A DNA stretch of 64,000 nt from JAGDVO01 sp964590075 [NCBI: uncultured Aquificales bacterium]. GTDB taxonomy: Bacteria; Thermosulfidibacterota; Thermosulfidibacteria; Thermosulfidibacterales. The position numbers were made by a program, and so were the translations under genes. The notes beneath the pieces are model-generated. The model ran no database searches. It saw only the letters and a list, made by a program, of their open reading frames with translations, and was not told where the DNA came from. Numbering within the stretch: position 1 is the stretch's first letter; every line of letters begins with the position of its first letter. Positions 1 to 8,815 of the stretch are shown here, piece after piece. The DNA lies in contig CAZPXS010000005.1 in assembly GCA_964590075.1 (NCBI GenBank), positions 62,001 to 126,000 of the forward strand, given 5' to 3'.

Positions 1-368
1 TCGATTACGGAATAAAGTTCGTGAATAACTTCAAAGGGTTTCAATTTGGGGGATTCCCCGTCTATCCTTCTATAGAAGCATGAGATGTTACCTGTGTGAC
101 ATGTTGGCCCAAGTGGCTGAGCTATAATAAGGAGTGTGTCGTTATCGCAGTCTATCAAAATTTCTTCTACGATCAGTTCGTTACCCGATTCTTCTCCCTT
201 CATCCATAGTTTCTGTCTCTTCCTCGAGAAAAAGTGAACCTTACCTGTCTCGAGTGTCTTTTCAAAGGCTAACCTGTTCATATACCCGACCATCAATACC
301 TTACCACTATTATAATCCTGAACCACCGCCGGGATTAGTTCACTCTTTTCCCAATCTATCTCTACCAT
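1..368 (-). CDS. hisI: Phosphoribosyl-AMP cyclohydrolase (HisI / HisIE), C-terminus cut by window edge
   Basis: Opens the phosphoribosyl-AMP ring in the third step of cytosolic histidine synthesis. The reverse strand reads from an ATG at 368, preceded by an AGGGAGG ribosome site at 379-386, to base 1 without a stop. About 122 residues are visible. They carry the HisI signatures: GYMN near the N-terminus, [10 protein letters not shown], the metal-binding DCDND segment and the PTCHTG...SCFYR cysteine block. The last visible residues (HELYSVI) look like the start of a HisE pyrophosphohydrolase domain, so a bifunctional HisIE is likely but not proven. It is the last visible gene of the minus operon; its ribosome site overlaps the lptG stop. 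hisB and hisH lie 22 kb away, so the his genes are dispersed. Confidence 0.9.
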   Translation of the reverse strand, partial: MVEIDWEKSELIPAVVQDYNSGKVLMVGYMNRLAFEKTLETGKVHFFSRKRQKLWMKGEESGNELIVEEILIDCDNDTLLIIAQPLGPTCHTGNISCFYRRIDGESPKLKPFEVIHELYSVI

Positions 369-384
369 TATATCACAACCTCCC

Positions 385-1467
385 TTAGATCCTGTTATAT
401 TTAGCCTTATACATTGAGTATGATGCACTTATCAATAGTAGCACCGTTAATAGAGGTTGCAGTATCGGATTGATTATACCTATTTCTCCGAAAAAGTTTA
501 TTGTTTTTAGTATCAAAAAGTAGAAAAGTATAATCAGAATGGCTATAATTACATTTCCAATAGCCTTTCTTTCTCTCGGCTTTGGTATCACTAAAGGGAA
601 GATCAAAAATACGAGAAAAGGTATAGATAGAGGCTCTAGGAATCTATTACCTATTTCTATCTTTACTTTGTTCCCTTTTATCTTTGAGATTGATAGTGCT
701 TTTAATGTTAAAATCAACTCTTTTATGTTTAATTCATTAATATCTTTGAATTGCTTGTTGAGATACTTTGGTTTTGGTAGAATATAATCGGTATCGGTTA
801 TTGTATCGATATTTCTTATCTCCTTTGTACTTATGTCCCACAGTTTTACGTTTCTTGCTATCCATCCATCCTTCCATTCCATCCTATCCATACTCAAATA
901 ACTTACTATGCCTTTTCCTTCCTTTATTTCTAGGCATGTTACATCGAAGGCCATGTTCCTTATAGTGTCGTAGTAAAATATGTTACATATATAGTCATTG
1001 TTTTTTACCCAGGTATCGATGGGGCTTAGCCTTTTAAAGCCTTCCTCCTTCTTTATCTTTGTGAAGAGTACTATCTTTGACTGGGAAATCATGGCTGGGC
1101 TAAGGAAGTTGCTGAATATTAGTCCTATTATGGCAAATAGGATAGCTACGATAATGAAGGGTCTTACTAGCGTGGTGTCAGGTACTCCAAAATTTCTTAT
1201 GGATACTATCTCAAAATTCTTACCCATTATATTTATTGCTATCACTATTCCTATTATACAACCGAAGGATAGTATGATACCTGAGAATTCTCCGAGTCTA
1301 AGTACCGAGTATACCATAACGTAGAGTATCTGTTTTAAGCTGAGGCTACCTTCCTCAAGTGAGTTAAAAAAGACTATCAATCCTATGAGTATGGATACCA
1401 CGAGGGTTGCTATAACTGAAAAAAACAGTGATTCTCTTATTATGTACCTATCGATTATCCTTTTCAT
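385..1467 (-). CDS. lptG: LptF/LptG-family LPS export permease (second of a pair)
   Basis: A 360-residue inner-membrane permease of the YjgP/YjgQ family, which with LptB2 lifts lipopolysaccharide out of the inner membrane into the Lpt bridge. The start [12 protein letters not shown] matches the family's N-terminal helix. Three hydrophobic segments lie within about residues 15-125 and three more at about 275-355. They flank a periplasmic beta-rich region that joins LptC/LptA in the family. It overlaps the upstream lptF by 4 bases (ATGA). Assigning LptG rather than LptF rests on gene order, so the exact paralogue is inferred. Size is normal for the family. Confidence 0.85.
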   Translation of the reverse strand: MKRIIDRYIIRESLFFSVIATLVVSILIGLIVFFNSLEEGSLSLKQILYVMVYSVLRLGEFSGIILSFGCIIGIVIAINIMGKNFEIVSIRNFGVPDTTLVRPFIIVAILFAIIGLIFSNFLSPAMISQSKIVLFTKIKKEEGFKRLSPIDTWVKNNDYICNIFYYDTIRNMAFDVTCLEIKEGKGIVSYLSMDRMEWKDGWIARNVKLWDISTKEIRNIDTITDTDYILPKPKYLNKQFKDINELNIKELILTLKALSISKIKGNKVKIEIGNRFLEPLSIPFLVFLIFPLVIPKPRERKAIGNVIIAILIILFYFLILKTINFFGEIGIINPILQPLLTVLLLISASYSMYKAKYNRI

Positions 1468-2543
1468 AAGTAGCTTCTATCCAGTTTCTGTCTCGTAAGT
1501 ATTATGCCTATGACGGATAGTATTACGTTTGGTAGCCATGCTCCGAGAAAGGGTAGGTCCATCTTGACTAGGGTCTTCTGACTAAAGGAGAGTAGGCTAA
1601 AGTAGATAAAGGCTATCAAGGCGGTAACTATTATGGACCACCTCTTTTCCCTTCTATGAAAATGGATTGATATAGGTAAGGCCACCAATGTGAAAACAAT
1701 TGGACTAAAGGCCAAGGCTACCCTTTTGTAAATATGAACTAGTATTTCGTTTCTTTTGCCCTTGTTATTTTCCATTTTAAGCTTATCTAATAGCTGATTT
1801 ATTGTACTTTCCTTTCTCGTTACTTCTCTAAATTTCGACGTTAGATCTGCTGAGATTTCTATGTTATAGTTGCTAAAGTCGACTATGTTTATGGAATTCT
1901 TGTTTTTTATCAACATGTTACCGTTGGAAAGTTTAAATTTAACCGTCCCCTCTTCCGATGCCGATAATTTTCCCTCTCTGGCGTAGATAACATTACTTAT
2001 CTTTTTATCCTTTCTGTTTATTATTACCAGATTTTTTAGGATGTTATCGGATACCTCTGCCGCGTATACTACGATGTTCTTACCGAGTTCGGAGAATCTG
2101 TAAGGTTCTATACCAAGATTTCTCTTCTTTACGGTTGCGTATATATATAGACCTTCAAGGGATCTATTGGCTAAGGGTATCAGGTAAAAATTTACAAGAG
2201 TCATTATAGCAAATGTAACCGTTGCTAAAAGTAGAGTTATTCTTAGAAGTCTTTTCGTTGGTATTCCGAGGGAGTTTATCCCTATTATTTCTGAGTCTGC
2301 CGAGAGTCTCATGAAGGTTCCAGTTACACTGGATAAGAATGCAATAGGTACTATGAGATTAAGGTTAACTGAGACTATCAGAGCAATTAGATTCAGTATG
2401 AGAATTGGTCTCTGAGTGTATGTTGTTATCCTTACTACCTCTCCGATCTTGGTTGTAACAATTACTATGGCTATCACACCCGATATGAAAAGAACTCCAG
2501 AGGCGAGCTCTTTTATTATGTAGCGATCTATTACCTTTAGCAT
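1464..2543 (-). CDS. lptF: LptF/LptG-family LPS export permease (first of a pair)
   Basis: A 359-residue membrane protein homologous to its downstream neighbour. It begins MLKVIDRYIIKEL, followed by a long hydrophobic segment, the motif GINSLGIPTKRLLR typical of LptF/G after TM3, a soluble periplasmic middle (about 130-265) and three C-terminal TM helices. With the second permease it would form the heterodimeric LptFG channel. The ATPase LptB, and LptA/C/D, are not in the window. It shares one base with the upstream RDD gene and overlaps lptG by 4, so translation is probably coupled along the operon. Confidence 0.85.
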   Translation of the reverse strand: MLKVIDRYIIKELASGVLFISGVIAIVIVTTKIGEVVRITTYTQRPILILNLIALIVSVNLNLIVPIAFLSSVTGTFMRLSADSEIIGINSLGIPTKRLLRITLLLATVTFAIMTLVNFYLIPLANRSLEGLYIYATVKKRNLGIEPYRFSELGKNIVVYAAEVSDNILKNLVIINRKDKKISNVIYAREGKLSASEEGTVKFKLSNGNMLIKNKNSINIVDFSNYNIEISADLTSKFREVTRKESTINQLLDKLKMENNKGKRNEILVHIYKRVALAFSPIVFTLVALPISIHFHRREKRWSIIVTALIAFIYFSLLSFSQKTLVKMDLPFLGAWLPNVILSVIGIILTRQKLDRSYL

Positions 2544-2890
2544 TATCTTTCCACTTTTACCGTATATATACCCGTGATTCTTGATGGTAAATCGAAAAGT
2601 ATCGTAAAGGGTATTAATATCGTCTTTATTATGGTTTTTATGAGAGTTGGTTTTTCAAAGTCTTTACTTATACTCTTTAAGCCCATAAAAGCTTTTCCTA
2701 AAGTTTTCTCACTAAAGTATGTAAAACTAAAATAATAGATGGCAAAAATCTTAAAAAAACTAAGGGTTTCACTAGTTAACATAAAAGTGATCTTTGATAC
2801 TATTGTTACTATCATACAATCTAAAATAAAGGCTAGAATACGTTCTCCTATCGATGCTTTTTTGAAGTATATATCGAACATAATTTGCAT
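2543..2890 (-). CDS. RDD-family small membrane protein
   Basis: About 115 residues with the RDD-family signature: IGERILAFILDCMIV (Arg and Asp in the first helix), then KTLGKAFMGLKSIS after the second helix, and a third hydrophobic stretch near residue 90. The biochemical role of the family is mostly unknown; some members act as ion antiporters. The chosen ATG (2890) overlaps the lolA stop as TGATG; a GTG directly before it is possible. Its place between lolA and lptF, in a set of envelope lipid and lipoprotein export genes, suggests an envelope role. That part is inference. Confidence 0.75.
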   Translation of the reverse strand: MQIMFDIYFKKASIGERILAFILDCMIVTIVSKITFMLTSETLSFFKIFAIYYFSFTYFSEKTLGKAFMGLKSISKDFEKPTLIKTIIKTILIPFTILFDLPSRITGIYTVKVER

Positions 2891-3429
2891 CACTTAGCTT
2901 CCGATATGTTTATATCCATTATAACTCTGCTTCCTCCCTTATCAGCAACTTCGATTCTTTTAGGATTTGAATTGTTAACAGTTATAATTATCCTTTCTAT
3001 GTTTGTGTTTTTGTTTCTCGGTATAAGCATTATCCTGTTACCGCTTTCTACTACATTAAATTCGCTTGAAGTTTCCTTTATGTTTTTTATTAGGTTGCTA
3101 TAAATATTTGTGTTTAACATAAGTTCTGCTTTTTCTATCTTGTTCCCTTTTATAATAAAGACTTCTTTACCCTTTGTTATTATTTTTTGTTTTTCCGGAT
3201 AGGTGTATATCCATTCCGATGAATCAGTGGTTATTGTGAAGTATCCCTTGTAGTTCAGGGTTTTTCCATCGGGTAGTATCGTTTTTTGGGTAAAACTACC
3301 TTTTATGGATTTTACGTTAGAGTACTTTGCTGATACCTGATCAATCAATGAATTTGCTGTGTATGCTATTTTGAAGAGTAAAATATTAAATATCGTCATC
3401 AGGAATAAAATCGTAACTTGCTTCCTCAT
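2890..3429 (-). CDS. lolA: LolA-like periplasmic lipoprotein carrier
   Basis: A 179-residue exported protein. The N-terminus has Arg/Lys then a hydrophobic core ending near AYT, a plausible Sec signal peptide. The mature part shows the LolA pattern: VKSIKGSFTQKT, GKTLNYKGYFTI, a WIYTYPEKQKII strand and a beta-rich C-terminus. LolA ferries outer-membrane lipoproteins across the periplasm in Gram-negative bacteria. I chose the ATG at 3429, with GAGG 11 bases upstream; a TTG at 3438 is closer to that site. Either start lies inside the 3' end of dnaB, an overlap of 44-53 bases that is long for this compact operon. LolC/D/E are not in the window. Confidence 0.75.
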   Translation of the reverse strand: MRKQVTILFLMTIFNILLFKIAYTANSLIDQVSAKYSNVKSIKGSFTQKTILPDGKTLNYKGYFTITTDSSEWIYTYPEKQKIITKGKEVFIIKGNKIEKAELMLNTNIYSNLIKNIKETSSEFNVVESGNRIMLIPRNKNTNIERIIITVNNSNPKRIEVADKGGSRVIMDINISEAK

Positions 3430-4774
3430 AGTTTTCAAACCTCAAAAATTCTTTTAGGAACGTTAATTTTATGGTACCTGTTGGCCCGTTTCTCTGCTTA
3501 CCTATTATTATCTCAGCCACTCCTTTATTACTAGGAAGTTTCTTGTAAACTTCCTCTCTGTAGATGAATATTACAAGATCCGCGTCCTGTTCAATAGCTC
3601 CTGATTCCCTAAGGTCCGATAGCTGAGGTCTTTTGTCCTGTCTTGCCTCTACCGCTCTCGATAGCTGGCTTACAGCTATTACAGGTACGTTAAGTTCTTT
3701 TGCGAGTATCTTTAAGCTTCTTGATATTTCCGATATCTCCTGTTGTCTATTTTCCGATCTACCTCTTCCTTTTATAAGCTGGAGATAATCCACTATTATA
3801 AGATCTAGCCCCTGTTCGTGTTTTAGTCGTCTTGCCTTTGCCCTCATCTCAATTACCGAGATACCGGGGGTATCGTCTATAAAAATGGGAGCTTCGGTAA
3901 GTATCTCAGCCGCATCTATTATACTTTTCCAATCATCCTTATTTAGGGCTCCTGTTCTTAGTTTCTGATAATCCACCTTGGCAGTTTGGGCCAGTAGTCT
4001 CATAGCGAGTTGTTCTTTTGACATCTCCAGACTGAATATAGCTACTTTTCTTTTCTCGTTTATGGCAGCGTTTGCAGCTATGTTGAGTGCGAAGGCTGTT
4101 TTCCCCATTCCCGGTCTTGCTGCAACTATTATGAGGTCTGAGGGATGTAAACCTGCGGTGAGGCTATCCAGCTCATAGTATCCCGTTGGTATACCTGTAA
4201 TCCTATCCCTTTTCTGTGACAGTGCTTCGAGTTTGCTTATGGCTAGTCTTACAAGATCGCTTGTTGGGCTGAAATCCTCTTTTATGTATCTTTCGGAAAT
4301 CTTGAATATCATACTTTCCGCTTCATCCACTATATCTTCCACGTCGTCGGTATCGTTGTTGTAACACCTGTAGGCTATCTCATAAGCGGTTCTGATGAGG
4401 TTTCTTAGTATCGATTTATCCCTTATTGCCTTTGCGTATTGGGTAACATGGGCACTCGTTGCAACCGTATCTATAAGATCTATGAGATATTCCATCCCTC
4501 CGGCTTCACTCTGAGCCTTCATGTTACCGAGTTCTTCGTAGACTGTTACGGCATCTATGGGGCTACCCTTTTCAAATAGTCTAAGCATAGCGGTGTATAT
4601 GAGTTGATGTTCCTTCCTGTAGAAGTCTTCCGGCTCTACAAGGTCTATTACCTTTATTATCGAATGCCCATCTATAAGGATAGAGCCAAGTAAGGCTCTT
4701 TCCGCTTCTATGTTTTGTGGTGGTATTACGTTTAGGTTTTTGAAAAACTCGTATGATTCCTCTAACTTCTTCAT
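3386..4774 (-). CDS. dnaB: Replicative DNA helicase DnaB
   Basis: A 462-residue hexameric helicase that unwinds DNA ahead of the replisome. The N-terminal domain (residues about 18-120) contains PPQNIEAERALLGSIL, the standard DnaB opening. The RecA-like domain has Walker A ARPGMGKT at 219-226, a Walker B ending in VDYLQL, and the late motif VSQLSRAVEARQDKRP. There is no intein, and the length is typical. It follows rplI by 9 bases, the classic rplI-dnaB arrangement. The ribosome site before the ATG is weak, so translational coupling to rplI is likely. Confidence 0.97.
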   Translation of the reverse strand: MKKLEESYEFFKNLNVIPPQNIEAERALLGSILIDGHSIIKVIDLVEPEDFYRKEHQLIYTAMLRLFEKGSPIDAVTVYEELGNMKAQSEAGGMEYLIDLIDTVATSAHVTQYAKAIRDKSILRNLIRTAYEIAYRCYNNDTDDVEDIVDEAESMIFKISERYIKEDFSPTSDLVRLAISKLEALSQKRDRITGIPTGYYELDSLTAGLHPSDLIIVAARPGMGKTAFALNIAANAAINEKRKVAIFSLEMSKEQLAMRLLAQTAKVDYQKLRTGALNKDDWKSIIDAAEILTEAPIFIDDTPGISVIEMRAKARRLKHEQGLDLIIVDYLQLIKGRGRSENRQQEISEISRSLKILAKELNVPVIAVSQLSRAVEARQDKRPQLSDLRESGAIEQDADLVIFIYREEVYKKLPSNKGVAEIIIGKQRNGPTGTIKLTFLKEFLRFENYEEASYDFIPDDDI

Positions 4775-4783
4775 TATTTTATC

Positions 4784-5230
4784 TTATTTTTCCGCTTCTA
4801 CCGTTACCGCTATCGTCTTTTCGATCCCGTAGGGTAGTTTAACCTTTACCATGTATCTACCTATCGATTTTATAGGTTCCTCTAAGATTATATACTTTCT
4901 GCTTATATCTATCCCCTTTGCCTTCAGAGCCTCCTCTATATCCTTGTTCGTCACCGATCCGAATAACTTACCCTCCTGACCGGCTTTCTTTGATACCACT
5001 AATTCTAAATTGTCTAGTTTGTTAGCGATCTCTTCGTACTTTTTTCTTTCCTTCTCTTCCTTCGACTTTAGCATAGTCTTCCGTTTCTCTATAGCCTTGA
5101 GATTTTCCTCGGTAGCCGGTATAGCTAATTTCCTCGGGAAAAGATAGTTTCTCGCGTATCCATCGCTTACGTTTACAATCTCACCAGCCTTTCCAATATC
5201 CTCAACATCCCTAATCAGGATAACCTTCAT
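4784..5230 (-). CDS. rplI: 50S ribosomal protein L9
   Basis: A 148-residue ribosomal protein binding 23S rRNA. It has the N-terminal [19 protein letters not shown]...[13 protein letters not shown] signature, a Lys/Glu-rich connecting helix (about 45-75), and the C-terminal domain with [16 protein letters not shown]. It is preceded by a strong AGGAGG site 6 bases from the ATG and sits 45 bases after rtcB. The usual rpsF-ssb-rpsR partners are absent upstream; archease and rtcB take their place. That is the odd feature of an otherwise standard rplI-dnaB pair. Confidence 0.97.
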   Translation of the reverse strand: MKVILIRDVEDIGKAGEIVNVSDGYARNYLFPRKLAIPATEENLKAIEKRKTMLKSKEEKERKKYEEIANKLDNLELVVSKKAGQEGKLFGSVTNKDIEEALKAKGIDISRKYIILEEPIKSIGRYMVKVKLPYGIEKTIAVTVEAEK

Positions 5231-5254
5231 GTAAACCTCCTAGGTAGTTTTACA
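5230..5254 (-). promoter_or_regulatory. Possible small hairpin over the rplI ribosome site
   Basis: Near-inverted repeat TGTAAAAC / GTTTACA (one bulged A) flanks a loop that contains CCTAGGAGG, the rplI Shine-Dalgarno. In the minus-strand RNA the stem would close just before the AUG. The stem is short and AT-rich, so it would be weak, especially in a thermophile. Confidence 0.25.
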
Positions 5255-5275
5255 GGTTGATTTATAAGTATAACA

Positions 5276-6727
5276 TTACCCCTTTACAACGGCAAGTGGT
5301 TTCATCCTTGCAACTAGCTTTGCTATTCCTGCCCTGTGTACAACTTCTACAACATCGGTTACGTCTTTGTAGGCTTCGGGTATCTCTTCGTAGAGTGTTT
5401 TTTTACTTGCTGCCCTCACTATAACACCTCTCTTTTCCATCTCCTTAACAACATCGACGTTTTTTGCCACCTTTTCCGCTTGGCTTCTACTCATCACTCT
5501 ACCTGCGCCGTGGCATGTTGATCCAAAAGTCTCTTCCATTGCTCTTTCAGTTCCACATAGTACATAGGATGCTCTACCCATATCCCCGGGGATTATTACT
5601 GGTTGACCTGTTTCTCTATAGATCTCAGGTAGCTCTGGATGTCCCTTTGGGAATGCCCTTGTTGCCCCTTTCCTGTGAACGAGAAGTCTCATCCTTTTCC
5701 CGTCAACAATATGATCCTCTATCTTTACTATATTATGGGCAACGTCGTATAGGACACGTAGGCCGAATTTCTTCCAGTTTCCTCTGAATACCTTCTCAAA
5801 GGATTTTCTGACGTAGTGAGTTATTATCTGTCTATTTGCCCATGCGAAGTTCGCCGCACAAGCCATCGCTGATAGATAGTCCTGTCCTTCCTGGGAATTG
5901 AAGGGTGCACAGGCAAGCTGTCTATCGGGAACATAGATGTCATACTTCTTAAGAGCTCTTTCCATAACCTTTAAGAAGTCGGTACAAACCTGGTGCCCGA
6001 ATCCTCTACTACCCGTATGAATCATCACCGTTATCTGGTTAGGGAAAAGTCCGAATTTCTCTGCTAAGCTCTGATTAAAGATCTGTTCGACCACCTGTAT
6101 CTCGAGGAAGTGATTGCCGGAGCCTAAAGTTCCGAGTTGATCCCTCCCTCTATCGTAAGCTTTTTCGCTAATTATGTCGGGATCCGCGAATTCAAGACAA
6201 CCGTAGGACTCTATCGCCATAAGATCCTCGGGTTCACCATAACCGGCTTCTACAGCCCATTTAGCTCCCTGTCTCCAAACTCTCTTGGCATCGTTCTTGG
6301 AAAGCTTTAGACCACTCGTTGATCCGACACCGGATGGTACATTATCAAATATCTCATCTATGAGTTCTTCTATTTTATCCTCTACGTCTTCATAGGTTAA
6401 ATTAGTGGTGAGTAGTCTGACCCCGCAGTTTATGTCAAAGCCGACTCCACCTGGCGTTACCACACCATCTTTTTCAATATCGGTAGCCACAACCCCTCCT
6501 ATGGGTAACCCGTAGCCGTAGTGGATATCAGGCATTGCAAGAGAGGCTTTCACTATACCCGGGAGAAAGGCAGCGTTTGCAACCTGTTCATGAGCCTTAT
6601 CTTCCACTATCTCATCAAGCATCTCCTCTTTTGTGTATATTATCCCCGGTACCTTCATTCCCTTTTTGTAATCCTCCGGTATCATCCACCTATAATCATC
6701 TATCTTTTTAAATATACCTTTACCCAT
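5276..6727 (-). CDS. rtcB: RNA-splicing ligase RtcB (3'-phosphate/5'-OH RNA ligase)
   Basis: A 483-residue GTP- and Mn2+-dependent ligase that joins RNA 2',3'-cyclic phosphate or 3'-phosphate ends to 5'-OH ends, in tRNA splicing or RNA repair. Seen: GGVGFDINCGVRLL with the metal ligands Asp98 and Cys101; GSGNHFLEIQ; HTGSRGFGHQ; AHNIVKIE; and the C-terminal CHGAGR segment holding the histidine that is guanylylated. No intein, and the length is normal. An AGGAGGGGG site precedes the ATG. It lies 12 bases downstream of archease, its activating partner, which supports a functional pair. The substrate in this organism cannot be told from the sequence. Confidence 0.96.
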   Translation of the reverse strand: MGKGIFKKIDDYRWMIPEDYKKGMKVPGIIYTKEEMLDEIVEDKAHEQVANAAFLPGIVKASLAMPDIHYGYGLPIGGVVATDIEKDGVVTPGGVGFDINCGVRLLTTNLTYEDVEDKIEELIDEIFDNVPSGVGSTSGLKLSKNDAKRVWRQGAKWAVEAGYGEPEDLMAIESYGCLEFADPDIISEKAYDRGRDQLGTLGSGNHFLEIQVVEQIFNQSLAEKFGLFPNQITVMIHTGSRGFGHQVCTDFLKVMERALKKYDIYVPDRQLACAPFNSQEGQDYLSAMACAANFAWANRQIITHYVRKSFEKVFRGNWKKFGLRVLYDVAHNIVKIEDHIVDGKRMRLLVHRKGATRAFPKGHPELPEIYRETGQPVIIPGDMGRASYVLCGTERAMEETFGSTCHGAGRVMSRSQAEKVAKNVDVVKEMEKRGVIVRAASKKTLYEEIPEAYKDVTDVVEVVHRAGIAKLVARMKPLAVVKG

Positions 6728-6739
6728 TCTACCCCCTCC

Positions 6740-7165
6740 TTATACATCGAATACTATTGTTGTCTCTAAAAGGCCATCTTTCCTTTCTATACCTATGTTA
6801 TGGTAGGTGGCAGCTTTTATTTCCCTATCCATTTTATACTCCTTATCGGACTTCCAGCTTTCACCGAAGAAGTTTATTTTTAGTCTAAAATTATTCAAAT
6901 CAAGGCTTTCTACTTTAAAATCAACAGGGATAAATTTTTTAGCATCTATTAGGTATATCGCAAAGTTTAGGGTTGATATTAGCAGGTCTTCAAAGTCAAT
7001 CCCTTCTACCTCTGCTTTGTATATCTCTTTGCTATCTAGGTTTGATCTATCGATACCGTATAGGTCTAATAGTGCTCTTAGTGATTCTTCTATCAACCCC
7101 TTTTCATCTTCCGCCCATACATTTACACCTATATCCGCCTTTGGATATATCTCCCTGTATCCCAT
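6740..7165 (-). CDS. Archease (RtcB activator)
   Basis: A 141-residue archease-family protein, which promotes RtcB guanylylation and multiple turnover. It starts MGYREIYPKADIGVNVWAED, matching the conserved Asp-containing N-terminus, and ends TTIVFDV with the conserved C-terminal Asp. I chose the ATG at 7165 because CAGGGGG lies just upstream, homology begins there, and the longer frame reaching 7342 would run into the divergent gene. It is the first gene of the long minus operon and is directly followed by rtcB. Confidence 0.92.
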   Translation of the reverse strand: MGYREIYPKADIGVNVWAEDEKGLIEESLRALLDLYGIDRSNLDSKEIYKAEVEGIDFEDLLISTLNFAIYLIDAKKFIPVDFKVESLDLNNFRLKINFFGESWKSDKEYKMDREIKAATYHNIGIERKDGLLETTIVFDV

Positions 7166-7193
7166 TTTAACCCCCTGAGGATTTAAATATACC

Positions 7194-7222
7194 TTGCCTC
7201 TCGTTTGATAAAGAGGTATTAT
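7194..7222 (+). promoter_or_regulatory. Predicted sigma-70 promoter for the VKOR gene
   Basis: TTGCCT at 7194-7199, a 17-base spacer, and TATTAT at 7217-7222. Transcription would start near 7229. That would leave a 37-base leader with GGGAG ahead of the ATG at 7266, and it argues against the earlier in-frame TTG/ATG at 7227/7230. Confidence 0.45.
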
Positions 7223-7265
7223 AAAATTGATGAAGGTTGAAGGTGTAAAGGGAGATAATCTATCG

Positions 7266-8381
7266 ATGATCAGAAGACTCATAAATTTTAGCTTTTCTGC
7301 TATAGGTTTCATAGTGGTTGTGGTGGATTTTATACTTGCCAAGAGAAGTGGTGAAGGTTTATGTCATGCGGAATCATGTAGGATAATTGCTCAGTCGAGT
7401 TTCTCACATCTACTTGGTCTACCCCTCAATTTTATTGGTTTGCTATACTTTCTCTTACTTTTGGTATTATCTTTCAATTTGAGTCTCTTTTATGATCTAC
7501 TCTGTATAGGTCTTGGTGTATCTTTGTATCTGTGGTTTATACAGTTTTTTGTACTTGGTAATATCTGCACATTCTGTATAGTTGTTGAATCTATTATTCT
7601 TCTACTCTTTATACTAAATTTCAAGAATTTAAAAAGGTCTCTCTTTAGCATTTTCTTTTCCTTTGTTTTTGTACACGCCCTATACACCTTTCCACCTTTT
7701 GAAGAGAAATTTACCGATCAGAATTTAGCCAGAGCCTTTACTTGGAATGGTAACGGTTCAGTGGTTGCGTACTTTTACTTCGATCCCTTCTGTCCTCACT
7801 GCTCTAAAGCTTATGATCTTATAAAGAATGGTAGATTTAAGTTTGCCAAATTGGAATTTAGACCGGTTCTCATTTCGGATAGAGGCATGAATAATCTCAT
7901 TCGTTTCTATAGACTATCACTAGTTGAGGGTCCATGGATAGCATTTGAAAGAACTCATGGGGTTAGCGATCTTAAATCCGAGATAGATCCGCTACTTGTG
8001 GCAAGAATAAGGGTCTTTGTAAAGAGAAACTTAAAGACATTGGAGAGCTTAGGGATAAATGGTGTCCCTGTACTGGTTGTAAAAGATGAAAAGAGATCGG
8101 TCACGAACGTTTTTGAAGGACTCGCATCTATAGAGTCTTACTTTGGCTCTCATATGGAGGGTGAAAAAAAACAAAAACCTACTCTGGAATCGCAGGGTAT
8201 TAAGGTGCCCGGTGTAACAAACGGTAGCGAAAATGGAGTCAAAGGTAGGGAAGTGGTTCCAAATATCGATAATTCTTCGAGAACAGAAAAAGGAATCGAT
8301 ATTAGGGGTAGTGGAATAAATATTAAAGGTGCCGAAGAGGGTGGTAGTGTCTGTACTCCAAGTAAGAACTGCACGGACTGA
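7266..8381 (+). CDS. VKOR-family membrane protein fused to a DsbA-like thioredoxin domain, with a Cys-ending tail
   Basis: About 371 residues. Residues 1-140 form the four-helix vitamin K epoxide reductase fold, with loop cysteines Cys33/Cys38, the conserved serines after them, and active-site CTFC at 101-104. Residues about 155-300 form a thioredoxin-like domain with FCPHC (Cys176/Cys179) and the cis-proline GVPVLVV. Family knowledge: VKOR reoxidises its own Trx partner using quinone, making disulfides in periplasmic proteins. The last 70 residues are Gly/Asn/Ser/Glu-rich and end GGSVCTPSKNCTD, adding a C-x5-C pair. Start chosen by the promoter and ribosome-site spacing; TTG 7227 or ATG 7230 are alternatives. 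It diverges from archease. Confidence 0.85.
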   Translation: MIRRLINFSFSAIGFIVVVVDFILAKRSGEGLCHAESCRIIAQSSFSHLLGLPLNFIGLLYFLLLLVLSFNLSLFYDLLCIGLGVSLYLWFIQFFVLGNICTFCIVVESIILLLFILNFKNLKRSLFSIFFSFVFVHALYTFPPFEEKFTDQNLARAFTWNGNGSVVAYFYFDPFCPHCSKAYDLIKNGRFKFAKLEFRPVLISDRGMNNLIRFYRLSLVEGPWIAFERTHGVSDLKSEIDPLLVARIRVFVKRNLKTLESLGINGVPVLVVKDEKRSVTNVFEGLASIESYFGSHMEGEKKQKPTLESQGIKVPGVTNGSENGVKGREVVPNIDNSSRTEKGIDIRGSGINIKGAEEGGSVCTPSKNCTD

Positions 8382-8401
8382 TAGATTTAGGTGGGTGATA
8401 G

Positions 8402-8812
8402 ATGGAGATTTATGAAAGAGTTGCGGATCATATCTTTAAGAAGGATAGGTTGTTTGAGTTTCTTGAGGCGGAGGTGTTAGAGGTTAACTATGGTAGGGCT
8501 TCCGTCGGAATGGTGGTTAAGGAGAAACACCTAAACGCGGCAGGTGTCTGTCAGGGAGGTGTTATATTCACGCTTAGTGATCTTGCCTTTGCTATAGCTT
8601 CGAATAGTTACGGTAAGCTTGCCCTTGCCATAGATTCTTCCATCAAATATATGAGGAGCGCACTATTAGGGGATAGACTCATAGCTAGAGCAAGGGAGAT
8701 CGGTCGTACAAAGAGATTGGGTTTTTACGTCGTTGAAGTTGAGAGAAACGGTGAGATTTTAGCTTATTTTGAAGGTACGGTCTTTGTCTTTGATAAGGAA
8801 TTTCTGGGGTAG
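8402..8812 (+). CDS. PaaI-type hot-dog thioesterase
   Basis: A 136-residue single hot-dog-fold protein. The stretch HLNAAGVCQGGVIFTLSDLAFAI is the PaaI-type signature: His-Asn, Gly-Gly helix cap, and an acidic residue in the central helix. Such enzymes hydrolyse acyl- or aryl-CoA thioesters in the cytosol; the actual acyl group cannot be deduced. A GGTGGGTGATAG ribosome region precedes the ATG. It sits between the VKOR gene and pyk, 3 bases from pyk, so it is probably co-transcribed with pyruvate kinase. Confidence 0.85.
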   Translation: MEIYERVADHIFKKDRLFEFLEAEVLEVNYGRASVGMVVKEKHLNAAGVCQGGVIFTLSDLAFAIASNSYGKLALAIDSSIKYMRSALLGDRLIARAREIGRTKRLGFYVVEVERNGEILAYFEGTVFVFDKEFLG

Positions 8813-8815
8813 AGT

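Noticed and set aside
134-388. Plus-strand frame of 84 residues at the left edge
   Set aside because: It is antisense to hisI, whose reverse-strand frame has clear family motifs. The 84-residue product is Ser/Tyr/Pro-rich with no ribosome site.
7166-7342. N-terminal extension of archease by 59 residues
   Set aside because: It would overlap the divergent VKOR gene and its promoter. Family homology begins at 7165, where a CAGGGGG site is present.
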